Part shown: positions 1 to 6,688 of the stretch, piece by piece
Layout of the letters: each line of letters opens with the position of its first letter
Numbering within the stretch: position 1 is the stretch's first letter
Origin: Actinomycetes bacterium
GTDB lineage: Bacteria > Actinomycetota > Acidimicrobiia > Acidimicrobiales > Palsa-688
Assembly: GCA_021827225.1 (NCBI GenBank)
Contig: JAKAXG010000033.1
Span: 1 to 14,546 of the forward strand
Direction of reading: 5' to 3'
DNA length: 14,546 nucleotides
Notes under the pieces: model-generated
The model's database searches: none
What the model was told of the DNA's origin: nothing
Seen by the model: the letters and a program-made list of their open reading frames with translations, nothing else
Position numbers and translations under genes: made by a program

Positions 1-1
1 G

Positions 2-610
2 TATCAGGTGGTGGGCCGTCTCTCGTCGGGAGTCTCGCGCCCCACAGCCGGCGCCGCCCTCCACGGGTATCTCCAGGCACTGACCGCTGTCCTGCGGGGC
101 GGCCTCCTCGGAGCCGGGGCGGCTACCGACGTGTCCATGGCCGAAGTCGCGGAGGCGGCCGTCATTGTTGTGTGCCTGGCCCTCGTCGCCGTCAGGCTCG
201 TGCAGCGACGATCGCCCTCGTCGCTGAAGGTGCCGCCCCTGGCATGGTTCGCGGTCAGTACGGTGGCCTTCACGGTCGTGGAGTACACCTTCCGCTACCA
301 GGGCGCCTGGGGCGCCAGGTACGTGATCCTGCCCAGCCTGTGTGTGCTGTCCGCGTTGGCGATGGCCGCGCAGGCCGTCCCTCGGGTCGGTCTGGCTCTG
401 GGCCTCGTGGTGCTGGTGGCGGCCCTGGGCAGCTTCCCCGCAACCAGTTTCCGCGACTCGGGTCCTTCATGGGCGGCCGTTCTTCAGAAGGCGGCCACGA
501 CGTGTGATGGCCAGAAGGCCGACTCGACAGTCACGTTACCGATCGGGCCTTCGATCTCGACGATCGACTGGCATATGAGTCTGCGTTGCGGGCAGCTTCG
601 ACGTGACTAG
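2..610 (+). CDS. Polytopic membrane protein, C-terminal part (5' end outside window)
   Basis: The reading frame is open from the first bases of the window, so this is the C-terminal 202 or so residues of a longer protein. At least four hydrophobic segments are visible: around AVIVVCLALVAVRLV, LAWFAVSTVAFTVV, YVILPSLCVLSALAMAA and LALGLVVLVAALGSF. The RYVILPSLC stretch before a membrane helix resembles the end of integral-membrane GT-C glycosyltransferase-like or polymer-assembly proteins, but no catalytic motif is visible in this part, so the function is unassigned. The last 60 residues are hydrophilic with two cysteines (TTCDGQK and SLRCGQL) that may lie outside the membrane. The stop at 608-610 overlaps the start of the next membrane protein by 8 bp, so the two are probably cotranslated and may act in the same envelope-glycan pathway (inference). 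Confidence 0.7.
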   Translation, partial: YQVVGRLSSGVSRPTAGAALHGYLQALTAVLRGGLLGAGAATDVSMAEVAEAAVIVVCLALVAVRLVQRRSPSSLKVPPLAWFAVSTVAFTVVEYTFRYQGAWGARYVILPSLCVLSALAMAAQAVPRVGLALGLVVLVAALGSFPATSFRDSGPSWAAVLQKAATTCDGQKADSTVTLPIGPSISTIDWHMSLRCGQLRRD

Positions 611-2000
611 GAGTGGCCGCTCAGGGCTGTTCATGGCCAGTGAGGCGTGGCTCGGAATCGGTTGGGCCGCACTCGGGGTAGGAAATGCCATCGACGATGG
701 GGCCTACACGAGCGTTGCCGTCTCTCTCATGGTGGTGGGCACGGGGTGCCTCGTCGTGGGGGCTCTGCGGTGGAGCCGTCGGGCACCAGCCTCCGGATAC
801 GCAGGCATCGGAATGTCCGTAGCGATGGCCGCCGACGGGGTCGTGGCCGTTCGGTTCCCAGCAGGGATCTACGGGTCGGGGGTCGCGCTGACAGCTTCGA
901 GGCTGCTCACGGTAGCGGCCGTCATCGTCGCCGTAGCCGGCGCCTTGATGACAGGTCGCCACAGAGGACGCGGCGGTCGCCTCTTCCTCCTCATCGTGGC
1001 GCTCGCGGTCATGTCGGGGTTCTTGATGATCAAGGCGAGTCCCCGTCCGGCCATCGATGTGTGGTACATGTACCAGACCGCCTCCGCCTCACTGCTGCAC
1101 GGGCACAACTTCTACACTGCGCATTGGACGAGCGGAATGCCCGGGGAGGTGTCGAACCAGTTCGTGTACCTCCCGGCGTCCGTCGTGGTCCTTGCACCGT
1201 TCAGGTGGGCCCTCGGGGACGTCCGGTTCGGACTCGTGATCGCGCTCGCTCTGGCTGCGTTCGGAGTGTTCCGGATGACCAGTGGACCGAGGGCATGGCT
1301 TCTAGCCGGCCTGGTGGTGCTGGTGCCCAAGCTCACCTTCGGGGTGGAGCAGGCCTGGAACGATCCGCTGCTGCTGGCCTTCATCATCGGCGCCGTGCTG
1401 GCCGTCCGGCGAGGCCGGGGGACCCTGGCTGTGCTGTCCTTCGGGGCGGCCTTGGCATCCAAGCAGTACGCCTGGCTGTTGGTGCCTGCCGCGGCGGTCT
1501 GGCCTGAGTTCGGCTGGCGGAAGGCCATGCTCGCTGCGGGAGGGGCAGCCGTGTTCACGGTCCCGTGGATCCTGGCGTCCCCGCGGGCTTTCTGGCAGGG
1601 CGCCTTCGCCTACAACCTGAAGCTGCCACCCAGGTTCGACTCCCTGTCGCTCTATTCTCTGGCCCTGCGTCGGGGTGTGACACCCGGCTACGGGCTGCTG
1701 ATCGCTAGCACCCTGGCGGCCGTCGGGCTCTCGCTGTGGCTCGCCCGGCACGGTTCGTGCGGTTTCGTCCTGGGAGCGGCCGTGGTGATGGCCGGGTTCA
1801 ACCTGGCCGACAAGCAGGCGTTCTTCAACGAATGGTTCCTGGTGGTCGGTTTGATCGGCGTGGGCCTGGCGCTCGCCAACCCCGACTACCGACCGGATCC
1901 CCACGGCGGCTATCCGCTGCACCGGACCCGGTCTCCGGGGTTGGGGGCCCACGTCTCCGCCCGGCATGAACCGGCAGTCCCAACGGGCGGTGGAGGCTGA
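603..2000 (+). CDS. GT87-like integral membrane glycosyltransferase (GT-C fold)
   Basis: A 465-residue protein with about ten or more hydrophobic segments. The first loop after a membrane helix near residue 130-145 carries IDVWYMYQTASASLLHGHNFY, with Asp152 placed where GT-C enzymes put the catalytic acid. It is followed by FVYLPASVVVLAPF (about 187-200) and later by a SKQYAWLLVP segment, an arrangement typical of the GT87/DUF2029 family of polyprenyl-phosphomannose-dependent mannosyltransferases. These act in the cytoplasmic membrane on glycolipids or cell-wall glycans of actinobacteria. The roughly 130-residue N-terminal hydrophobic region ahead of the signature is longer than usual. The GTG at 603 overlaps the upstream gene and has no clear Shine-Dalgarno; ATG 633 (residue 11) is the alternative. 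Donor and acceptor cannot be read from sequence. Membrane GT-C type is fairly sure, GT87 assignment moderately so. Confidence 0.72.
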   Translation: MTRSGRSGLFMASEAWLGIGWAALGVGNAIDDGAYTSVAVSLMVVGTGCLVVGALRWSRRAPASGYAGIGMSVAMAADGVVAVRFPAGIYGSGVALTASRLLTVAAVIVAVAGALMTGRHRGRGGRLFLLIVALAVMSGFLMIKASPRPAIDVWYMYQTASASLLHGHNFYTAHWTSGMPGEVSNQFVYLPASVVVLAPFRWALGDVRFGLVIALALAAFGVFRMTSGPRAWLLAGLVVLVPKLTFGVEQAWNDPLLLAFIIGAVLAVRRGRGTLAVLSFGAALASKQYAWLLVPAAAVWPEFGWRKAMLAAGGAAVFTVPWILASPRAFWQGAFAYNLKLPPRFDSLSLYSLALRRGVTPGYGLLIASTLAAVGLSLWLARHGSCGFVLGAAVVMAGFNLADKQAFFNEWFLVVGLIGVGLALANPDYRPDPHGGYPLHRTRSPGLGAHVSARHEPAVPTGGGG

Positions 2001-2066
2001 GCCTGGCACCTCGAGTACGAACCTAGGGTGGGCGGGGCCGTCACACCCCCCTGGCATCATGGCGGC

Positions 2067-2987
2067 ATGACCCGGGCGGACACCAGGATCGCAGTCACAC
2101 TGGCGGCGCTACTGCTCTGTGCGAGCGGATGCCAGCGCAGTGGCTCGGCCAACACCGCTGCTCTCCCCGGTGCCACGACGACCTCCTCCCCGGGCGGTTC
2201 CGTTGCGGCGGCCCCTACCAGCACCACCCACCCGACGGCGACGACAGCAGCTCCGCCTCCGGCGATGCCCGCCCGACCGGCGGCCGGCCGCTGCCATGCC
2301 CGAGGCAGCGGCCTCTACGTGCTGCCCGACCCGTCCTGCACGCCCGGAGCCACCAACCCCGCCGTCACCCAGGCCGACATCGACCAGACCATCTGCAGGT
2401 CGGGCTGGACGGCGACGGTCCGGCCGCCCGAGAGCTACACCGAGCCGCTCAAGTACCAGCAGATGGCCGCCTACGGCGACACCGGATCGGCCCGGGACTT
2501 CGAAGAGGATCATTTCATCCCCCTCGAGCTGGGCGGCTCACCGACCAGCCCCCAGAACCTGTGGCCGGAGCCGGGACCGTCACCGAACCCCAAAGACTCT
2601 GTCGAGAATGCCGCCAATCAGGCGGTGTGCACCGGGCAGATGACGCTGGCTGCGGCTCGGCACGCCATAGCCGCGGACTGGATCTCCTTCGGCCAGCAGC
2701 TCGGGGTCTCCCAGCAGCAGGCTCCCACCACATCGGCGTCATCGCGGCAGGCGGCCAGCTGCACGGCGTCCGCCTCCTACAGCTCCAGGTACGGCGACTG
2801 GGATGTCCATGTCCACTCCGACCAGCCCAGCCAGACCGTCAAGGTGACCGCCAGCGGCGGGGAGACCGCCTCCTACCACACCGACAGCAGCGGTTACGCC
2901 GACGTGTACCTCCACGCGGCACAGAGCGCCAGCGGTCAGACGGTGACCGTGACCGTCGGGAGAGCCACGTGCGCGACCCCGCTCTAG
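2067..2987 (+). CDS. Secreted lipoprotein with HNH-nuclease-like motif and C-terminal beta-rich domain
   Basis: A 306-residue protein from ATG 2067; an in-frame GTG at 2028 would only add 13 residues before the signal peptide. A lipoprotein signal (TLAALLLCASGC) puts the lipidated Cys at residue 22. It is followed by a Ser/Thr/Ala/Pro-rich linker to about residue 70, then a core (about 75-215) with conserved-looking CRSGWTATVRPP, EEDHFIPLELGG (Glu147-Asp148-His149) and PQNLWPEPG (Asn164). A D-H pair followed by an Asn about 15 residues later is the pattern of HNH/beta-beta-alpha-metal nucleases. A KDSVENAANQAVC helix follows. Residues 231-306 form a Cys-bounded segment rich in Thr, Val and Tyr (HTDSSGYADVYLHA) that looks like a small beta-sandwich. 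Similar DH..LELGG..NLWPE proteins are common in actinobacteria. Nuclease activity is inferred from motif only; it should act at the outer membrane face. It is convergent with arsC and not obviously linked to it. Confidence 0.75.
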   Translation: MTRADTRIAVTLAALLLCASGCQRSGSANTAALPGATTTSSPGGSVAAAPTSTTHPTATTAAPPPAMPARPAAGRCHARGSGLYVLPDPSCTPGATNPAVTQADIDQTICRSGWTATVRPPESYTEPLKYQQMAAYGDTGSARDFEEDHFIPLELGGSPTSPQNLWPEPGPSPNPKDSVENAANQAVCTGQMTLAAARHAIAADWISFGQQLGVSQQQAPTTSASSRQAASCTASASYSSRYGDWDVHVHSDQPSQTVKVTASGGETASYHTDSSGYADVYLHAAQSASGQTVTVTVGRATCATPL

Positions 2988-3400
2988 CCGAGTGGCTCCC
3001 CGGCCGTGAGCCCGGCCAGCAGGGCCCGCACCCGCTGGTCGATCTCGTCGACGATGGGCCGGACCTGCTCCACCGGGAGGCCGGCGGGGTCCGCGAGATC
3101 CCAGTCGAGGTAGCGCTTACCGGGGTAGTAGGGGCAGGTGTCGCCGCAGCCCATGGTGACCACGACGTCCGCCGCCCGGGCGTCGTCGTCGGTGAGCGGC
3201 TTGGGGAACTCCCTGGAGGTGTCGAGGCCCCTCTCCTCGAGCACGGCGACGACCGAGGGGTTCAGCTGGTGGCCCGGCTCGGAGCCGGCGGAGCGGACCT
3301 CGACCCGGCCTCCGCCGTAGTGGTCGAGGAGGAGCTTGGCGGCCAGGCTGCGGCCGGAGTTGTGGATGCAGAGGAACAGCACCACAGGCTTGTCGCTCAC
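2984..3400 (-). CDS. arsC: Arsenate reductase, LMW-phosphatase type
   Basis: A 138-residue protein of the low-molecular-weight protein tyrosine phosphatase fold. The P-loop CIHNSGRS holds the nucleophile Cys11 and Arg17; Asp104-Pro105 (DLADP) is the general-acid loop. The VTMGCGDTCPYYPGKRYLDW segment (Cys85, Cys89) is the form seen in actinobacterial arsenate reductases of the Corynebacterium mycothiol/mycoredoxin-coupled type. Those enzymes join arsenate to mycothiol and reduce it with mycoredoxin, rather than using an internal Cys triad with thioredoxin, so mycothiol coupling is the likely route here (inference from family). The product arsenite would be exported by the ACR3 protein encoded 13 bp upstream in the same operon. 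Start GTG 3400; full length for the family. Its stop codon shares CTAG with the convergent lipoprotein gene. Confidence 0.93.
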   Translation of the reverse strand: MSDKPVVLFLCIHNSGRSLAAKLLLDHYGGGRVEVRSAGSEPGHQLNPSVVAVLEERGLDTSREFPKPLTDDDARAADVVVTMGCGDTCPYYPGKRYLDWDLADPAGLPVEQVRPIVDEIDQRVRALLAGLTAGEPLG

Positions 3401-3413
3401 CGGGCGGATCCCG

Positions 3414-4517
3414 TCATGTGATGTCGGAGTCGGGGTAGAAGCGCCGGCGGGCCCACAACGCCACGTAGACCAGCCCCACCAGCACGGGGACCTCGATCAG
3501 CGGGCCGACCACCCCGGCCAGGGCCTGGCCGCTGGTGACCCCGAACACGCCGATGGCCACGGCGATGGCCAGCTCGAAGTTGTTCCCGGCGGCGGTGAAC
3601 GCCAGGGTGGCGGTGCGTTGGTAGCCGAGGCCGAGGCGCCGGCCCAGGAAGAACGATCCGAACCACATGATGGCGAAGTAGGCCAGCAGCGGCAGGGCGA
3701 TGCGGGCCACGTCGCCGGGGTGCGTGGTGATGGTGTGGCCCTGGAGGGCGAAGAGGATGACGATCGTGTACAGCAGCCCGTAGAGGGCGAACGGGGCCAG
3801 GCGGGGCAGCAGGGTGCTCTCGTACCAGGCACGGCCGCGGGTCCGTTCTCCGATGGTGCGGGTGAGGAACCCGGCGACGAGCGGGACCCCCAGGAAGATG
3901 GCCACGGTCTGGGCGATGCGGCCGATGGAGAGATGCAGGCCGACGGTCGACAGACCCAGCCAGCCGGGCAGCACCTTCAGGTAGAAGTAGCCGAGCACCG
4001 AGAACATGAGGATCTGGAACAGGGAGTTGAGTGCCACCAGAACGGCCGCCGCCTCCCGGTCGCCGCAGGAGAGGTCGTTCCAGATGAGGACCATGGCGAT
4101 GCAGCGGGCCAGACCGACGATGATCAGGCCGGTTCGGTAGGTGGGTTGGTCGGGCAGCATCAGCCAGGCGAGGGCGAACATGACCGCCGGGCCGACCAGC
4201 CAGTTGAGCAGGAGGGAGGAGACCAGCATCCGCCGGTCCCGGGTGACGGCCCCCATCTGGCCGTAGCGGACCTTGGCCAGTACCGGGTACATCATGACCA
4301 GCAGCCCGATGAAGATGGGCAGTGACGTGCCGGAGGTGACCTGGATGGCGTTGAGGTGCCGGTTGAGGCTGGGGATGGCCCGGCCCAGCCCGATGCCGGC
4401 GGCCATGGCCAGGATTATCCACACCGGCAGGAAGCGGTCCACGAAGGACAGGCGGGCGATGACCGGCGTTTCGGGGGTGGTGCCCGGCGCCGGCTTGGTG
4501 GCCACGACGTCGCTCAC
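3414..4517 (-). CDS. acr3: Arsenite efflux transporter, ACR3 family
   Basis: A 367-residue polytopic protein matching the ACR3 (BASS/BART superfamily) arsenite exporters, which have ten membrane helices and extrude As(III) using the proton gradient. The hallmark GLARCIAMVLIWNDLSCGD places the conserved arsenite-site Cys at residue 139 in the fourth helix, and FTAAGNNFELAIAVAIGVFG places the conserved Glu at 315; both residues are known to be essential in characterised ACR3 proteins. Length is normal. The start is GTG 4517, preceded by a G-rich stretch GGGGACGG. It lies 40 bp after arsI and 13 bp before arsC on the minus strand, so the three are one operon: lyase, exporter, reductase. Confidence 0.95.
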   Translation of the reverse strand: MSDVVATKPAPGTTPETPVIARLSFVDRFLPVWIILAMAAGIGLGRAIPSLNRHLNAIQVTSGTSLPIFIGLLVMMYPVLAKVRYGQMGAVTRDRRMLVSSLLLNWLVGPAVMFALAWLMLPDQPTYRTGLIIVGLARCIAMVLIWNDLSCGDREAAAVLVALNSLFQILMFSVLGYFYLKVLPGWLGLSTVGLHLSIGRIAQTVAIFLGVPLVAGFLTRTIGERTRGRAWYESTLLPRLAPFALYGLLYTIVILFALQGHTITTHPGDVARIALPLLAYFAIMWFGSFFLGRRLGLGYQRTATLAFTAAGNNFELAIAVAIGVFGVTSGQALAGVVGPLIEVPVLVGLVYVALWARRRFYPDSDIT

Positions 4518-4557
4518 TACCGTCCCCGAACGAGGGTCACGCAGGCGGCGGCCAGAC

Positions 4558-5031
4558 TCAACAGCACGGGCTGTTCTTGGCGGACAGGCTCACCGGTTCG
4601 GGCCGCGACCCGCAGCACGCCGACTCGCCGGGGGCGGCCGATCGCAGCTGGCCGGCCGGCGTGTCGTCGTCGGCCAGGACGGTGTAGATCTCCCACGGCT
4701 CACCGCCGGGGCCGTCCACCCACACCTTGTCCTGGACGGCGTAGCAGCAGGCGGTCTGCTCCTCGACTGCGGTGGCCAGGCCCTCGCCGGTCAGGCGGGC
4801 CTGGGCGGCGGCCACCTCCTCGGTGCTGTCTACCTCCACGCCCAGGTGGTTGAGCGTGCCCGGCGCCTGGTTGGGGTCCTCGATGAGGACCAGCTTCAGC
4901 GGCGGCTCGGCGATGGCGAAGTTGGCGTAGCCCGGGCGGCGCTTGGCCGGCTCGGTGCCGAACAGCTTCGAGTAGAACTCGACCGCCGTGTCGATGTCGG
5001 CGACGTTGAGAGCCAGCTGTACTCGGGACAT
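4558..5031 (-). CDS. arsI: ArsI/CadI family C-As lyase (organoarsenical demethylase)
   Basis: A 157-residue glyoxalase/vicinal-oxygen-chelate dioxygenase. The thiol pair Cys95-Cys96 (EQTACCYAVQ) is the trivalent-organoarsenical binding site of ArsI proteins, and Gln5, His62 (LNHLGVEVDS) and Glu114 (GEPWEIYTV) fit the three iron ligands, with Gln rather than His in first position. Characterised members are Fe(II)-dependent lyases that cleave the C-As bond of methylarsenite and trivalent aromatic arsenicals, releasing As(III); mycobacterial CadI is a relative first noted for cadmium induction. The C-terminus adds two further Cys pairs (139-140 and 156-157, ending SPCC), perhaps metal-binding. 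ATG 5031 was chosen because GGAGG lies 5 nt upstream (5037-5041); the frame runs further 5' but would pass through the promoter and arsR. First gene of the minus-strand ars operon. Confidence 0.93.
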   Translation of the reverse strand: MSRVQLALNVADIDTAVEFYSKLFGTEPAKRRPGYANFAIAEPPLKLVLIEDPNQAPGTLNHLGVEVDSTEEVAAAQARLTGEGLATAVEEQTACCYAVQDKVWVDGPGGEPWEIYTVLADDDTPAGQLRSAAPGESACCGSRPEPVSLSAKNSPCC

Positions 5032-5047
5032 TCCAACCTCCGGGTAA

Positions 5048-5065
5048 CATCGACGAACGTTGATG
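5048..5065. promoter_or_regulatory. Putative ArsR operator (inverted repeat)
   Basis: An 18-bp imperfect inverted repeat, CATCGACG-AA-CGTTGATG; seven of nine base pairs are complementary. It covers the predicted arsI transcription start and lies upstream of arsR, where a divergent autoregulatory ArsR site is expected. A TYGATG motif recurs at 5060, 5068 and 5078, so a second, weaker half-site may exist. Confidence 0.5.
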
Positions 5066-5070
5066 CTTCG

Positions 5071-5099
5071 ATGATGGTCGATGCAATCATACCTGTCAA
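5071..5099 (-). promoter_or_regulatory. Predicted sigma-70-type promoter of arsI-acr3-arsC
   Basis: On the minus strand TTGACA (5094-5099) is followed after 17 bp by CATCAT (5071-5076), a perfect -35 with a 4-of-6 -10 box. Transcription would start near 5064, inside the inverted repeat at 5048-5065, leaving a leader of about 30 nt that contains the GGAGG of arsI. Confidence 0.5.
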
Positions 5100-5110
5100 T
5101 GGGAGATGTC

Positions 5111-5464
5111 GTGGTGGCCCAGAAAAGTACGGCCATGCCGGTGATGGAGACGGTCGAGTGCTGCGCCTCGGTGCTGTCCGCTCCGCTGGGCGTCGATGAC
5201 GCCGCCGAGCTGGCCCGGGGCTTCAACGCCCTGGCCGACCCGGTCAGGCTGCGGCTGCTGTCCATGCTGGCGGCCGCACCGGCGGGCGAGATCTGCGTGT
5301 GCGACTTCGTCGGCCCGCTGGGAAAGACCCAGGGCACCATCTCGCACCACCTGAAGATCCTCGGCGAAGCCGGGCTCGTGCACGGTGACCGTAGGGGCAA
5401 GTGGGTGTGGTACTCCCTCGACCGGGACCGCCTGGCCGCTCTGAAAGCCGCTATCGAACCCTGA
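5111..5464 (+). CDS. arsR: ArsR family arsenic-responsive repressor
   Basis: A 117-residue ArsR/SmtB winged-helix repressor from GTG 5111. The recognition region is QGTISHHLKILGEAGLV followed by the wing GDRRGKWVWYSL. Candidate arsenite-binding thiols are Cys17-Cys18 near the N-terminus (VECCASVL) and Cys62/Cys64 (EICVCDF). The combination of an N-terminal CC pair with a Cys in the ICVC helix resembles Corynebacterium ArsR, where two N-terminal cysteines of one subunit and one of the other bind As(III). GTG 5111 (or 5114) is preferred because GGGAG lies at 5101-5105; ATG 5081 has no Shine-Dalgarno and would overlap the divergent arsI -35 box. It is divergent from arsI across 79 bp and probably represses both directions until As(III) binds. 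Confidence 0.92.
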   Translation: MVAQKSTAMPVMETVECCASVLSAPLGVDDAAELARGFNALADPVRLRLLSMLAAAPAGEICVCDFVGPLGKTQGTISHHLKILGEAGLVHGDRRGKWVWYSLDRDRLAALKAAIEP

Positions 5465-5485
5465 CCGGGGGACCGGCCCCACCGG
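5465..5485 (+). terminator. GC-rich hairpin after arsR (possible terminator)
   Basis: Directly after the arsR stop, CCGGGGG pairs with CCCC-A-CCGG around a short CCGG-containing loop. There is no T-run, so it is at best a non-canonical terminator of the kind proposed for high-GC bacteria. A further 8-bp inverted repeat (GGGCGGGC 5490-5497, GCCCGCCC 5523-5530, 25-nt loop) follows in the same 100-bp gap before the SDR gene. Confidence 0.25.
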
Positions 5486-5564
5486 CATCGGGCGGGCTAC
5501 CCTCGCACGCGCTGTCAGGGCGGCCCGCCCCCGAAGCGACAGCCACGAGCTCGAGGAGGAGACG

Positions 5565-6635
5565 GTGAGCGCAGTCCCCAGAGGTGGCACGGTCGCGGTG
5601 ACCGGCGCGGCCGGCTTCATCGGTGGATGGGTCGTGCAGACCCTCCTCGACCGGGGATACCGGGTGCGGGCCTGCGTGCGCGATGCCGCCGACGACGCCA
5701 AGGTCGGGTTCCTCAAGCGGATGGGGGGCTTCGCGTCGGGGCGGCTCACGCTTCACGCAGCCGACCTGGACCGGATCGGCTGCTTCGACGACATCTTCGC
5801 CGGCTGCGACGGCGTCGCCCACGTCTCCCACGTCAGCACCTACGACGACCCGGAGTACGTGCGCCGTACCTGTGACCACATCATCGCCAGCGTCGAGCGT
5901 TCCGGATCGGTCCGCCGTGTCGTGGTGACGTCGAGCCTCGCCGCGGTGATCTCGGAGGCGGACATTCAGGAGCTGGTGCGCCGTCCGGTCGTCGACGAGG
6001 ACCGCACGCCCGACGAGTCGAACCCGAAGCGGGTTCCCGAGCGGGGCCAGGGCTATTCGATCGGCAAGGTGATCGCCCAGCAGGCCTTCTCCCAGGCCGC
6101 CGCCGGCAGCGGTCGCTGGGACGCCATCACCATCTGTCCGGCCGACAACGTCGGACCGATCCTGTCGGCCCACCAGAAGTCCGGCGGCCCGTGGCAACGT
6201 CTGATCGACGAGATGTTGCAGGGCCGTTGCGAGATCTTCCAGGGCACCGGTCCGTACCGACCCTGGATGCCCGTCGACGTCCGCGACGACGCCGCTTGTC
6301 ACGTCGGCCTCCTGGAGAGCGAGCAGGTGGCCAACGGCGAGCGCTACCTCGCCTGGTCGACCGAGACCCGCAACTACGAGGACATCTGCACGTCCATCGA
6401 CCGCATCCTGCCCGAGCTGCGCCACGACTGCGGTCCGATCGTCGATGCCACCCCCGAACGGCTCAAGTCCCGCGAGCAGGAGTTCCGTGGGATCTGGGCC
6501 GGTCTCGAGCTACGCAACGACCGCATCAAGGCGGTGGTGCCCATCACCTTCCGACCTCTGGACGACTCGATCCGCGACTGCGTCGAGTCGCTGATGGCCG
6601 TGGCCGGAGCCGAGCCCCGCCGCCGTCCCGACTGA
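5565..6635 (+). CDS. Extended SDR, NAD(P)-dependent epimerase/dehydratase or dihydroflavonol-reductase-like
   Basis: A 356-residue extended short-chain dehydrogenase. The Rossmann motif TGAAGFIGG (residues 13-21) binds NAD(P); the catalytic residues are Ser123/Ser124 (VTSSLAAV), Tyr164 and Lys168 (GYSIGK). The overall pattern, with ACVRDAADDAKVGFL after the second strand and ADIQELV...VDEDRT before the Tyr, fits the dihydroflavonol-4-reductase/cinnamoyl-CoA-reductase/aldehyde-reductase branch, which reduces carbonyl groups of varied small molecules; the substrate cannot be predicted. GTG 5565 is supported by a strong AGGAGGA at 5554-5560. It stands alone on the plus strand, convergent with the sulfatase operon, 100 bp after arsR. 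No metal-resistance role is evident. Confidence 0.88.
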   Translation: MSAVPRGGTVAVTGAAGFIGGWVVQTLLDRGYRVRACVRDAADDAKVGFLKRMGGFASGRLTLHAADLDRIGCFDDIFAGCDGVAHVSHVSTYDDPEYVRRTCDHIIASVERSGSVRRVVVTSSLAAVISEADIQELVRRPVVDEDRTPDESNPKRVPERGQGYSIGKVIAQQAFSQAAAGSGRWDAITICPADNVGPILSAHQKSGGPWQRLIDEMLQGRCEIFQGTGPYRPWMPVDVRDDAACHVGLLESEQVANGERYLAWSTETRNYEDICTSIDRILPELRHDCGPIVDATPERLKSREQEFRGIWAGLELRNDRIKAVVPITFRPLDDSIRDCVESLMAVAGAEPRRRPD

Positions 6636-6640
6636 CCGGG

Positions 6641-6669
6641 CACCGCCGGGGCTCCACCCGGGGCCGGTG
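6641..6669. terminator. Possible hairpin between convergent SDR and sulfatase genes
   Basis: In the 53-bp tail-to-tail gap CACCG (6641-6645) pairs with CGGTG (6665-6669), with an inner GGG/CCC pair around a short loop. It could serve both strands. There is no T-run and the stem has mismatches, so support is weak. Confidence 0.25.
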
Positions 6670-6688
6670 GCAGTCCCTCGGACACGGC

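Noticed and set aside
3336..5199. Plus-strand open frames opposite arsC, acr3 and arsI
   Set aside because: Compositionally biased shadows; the minus-strand frames carry complete ars motifs.
5032..5400. N-terminal extension of arsI to 5400
   Set aside because: It would run antisense through arsR and across both promoters; ATG 5031 has a proper GGAGG and gives the usual family length.
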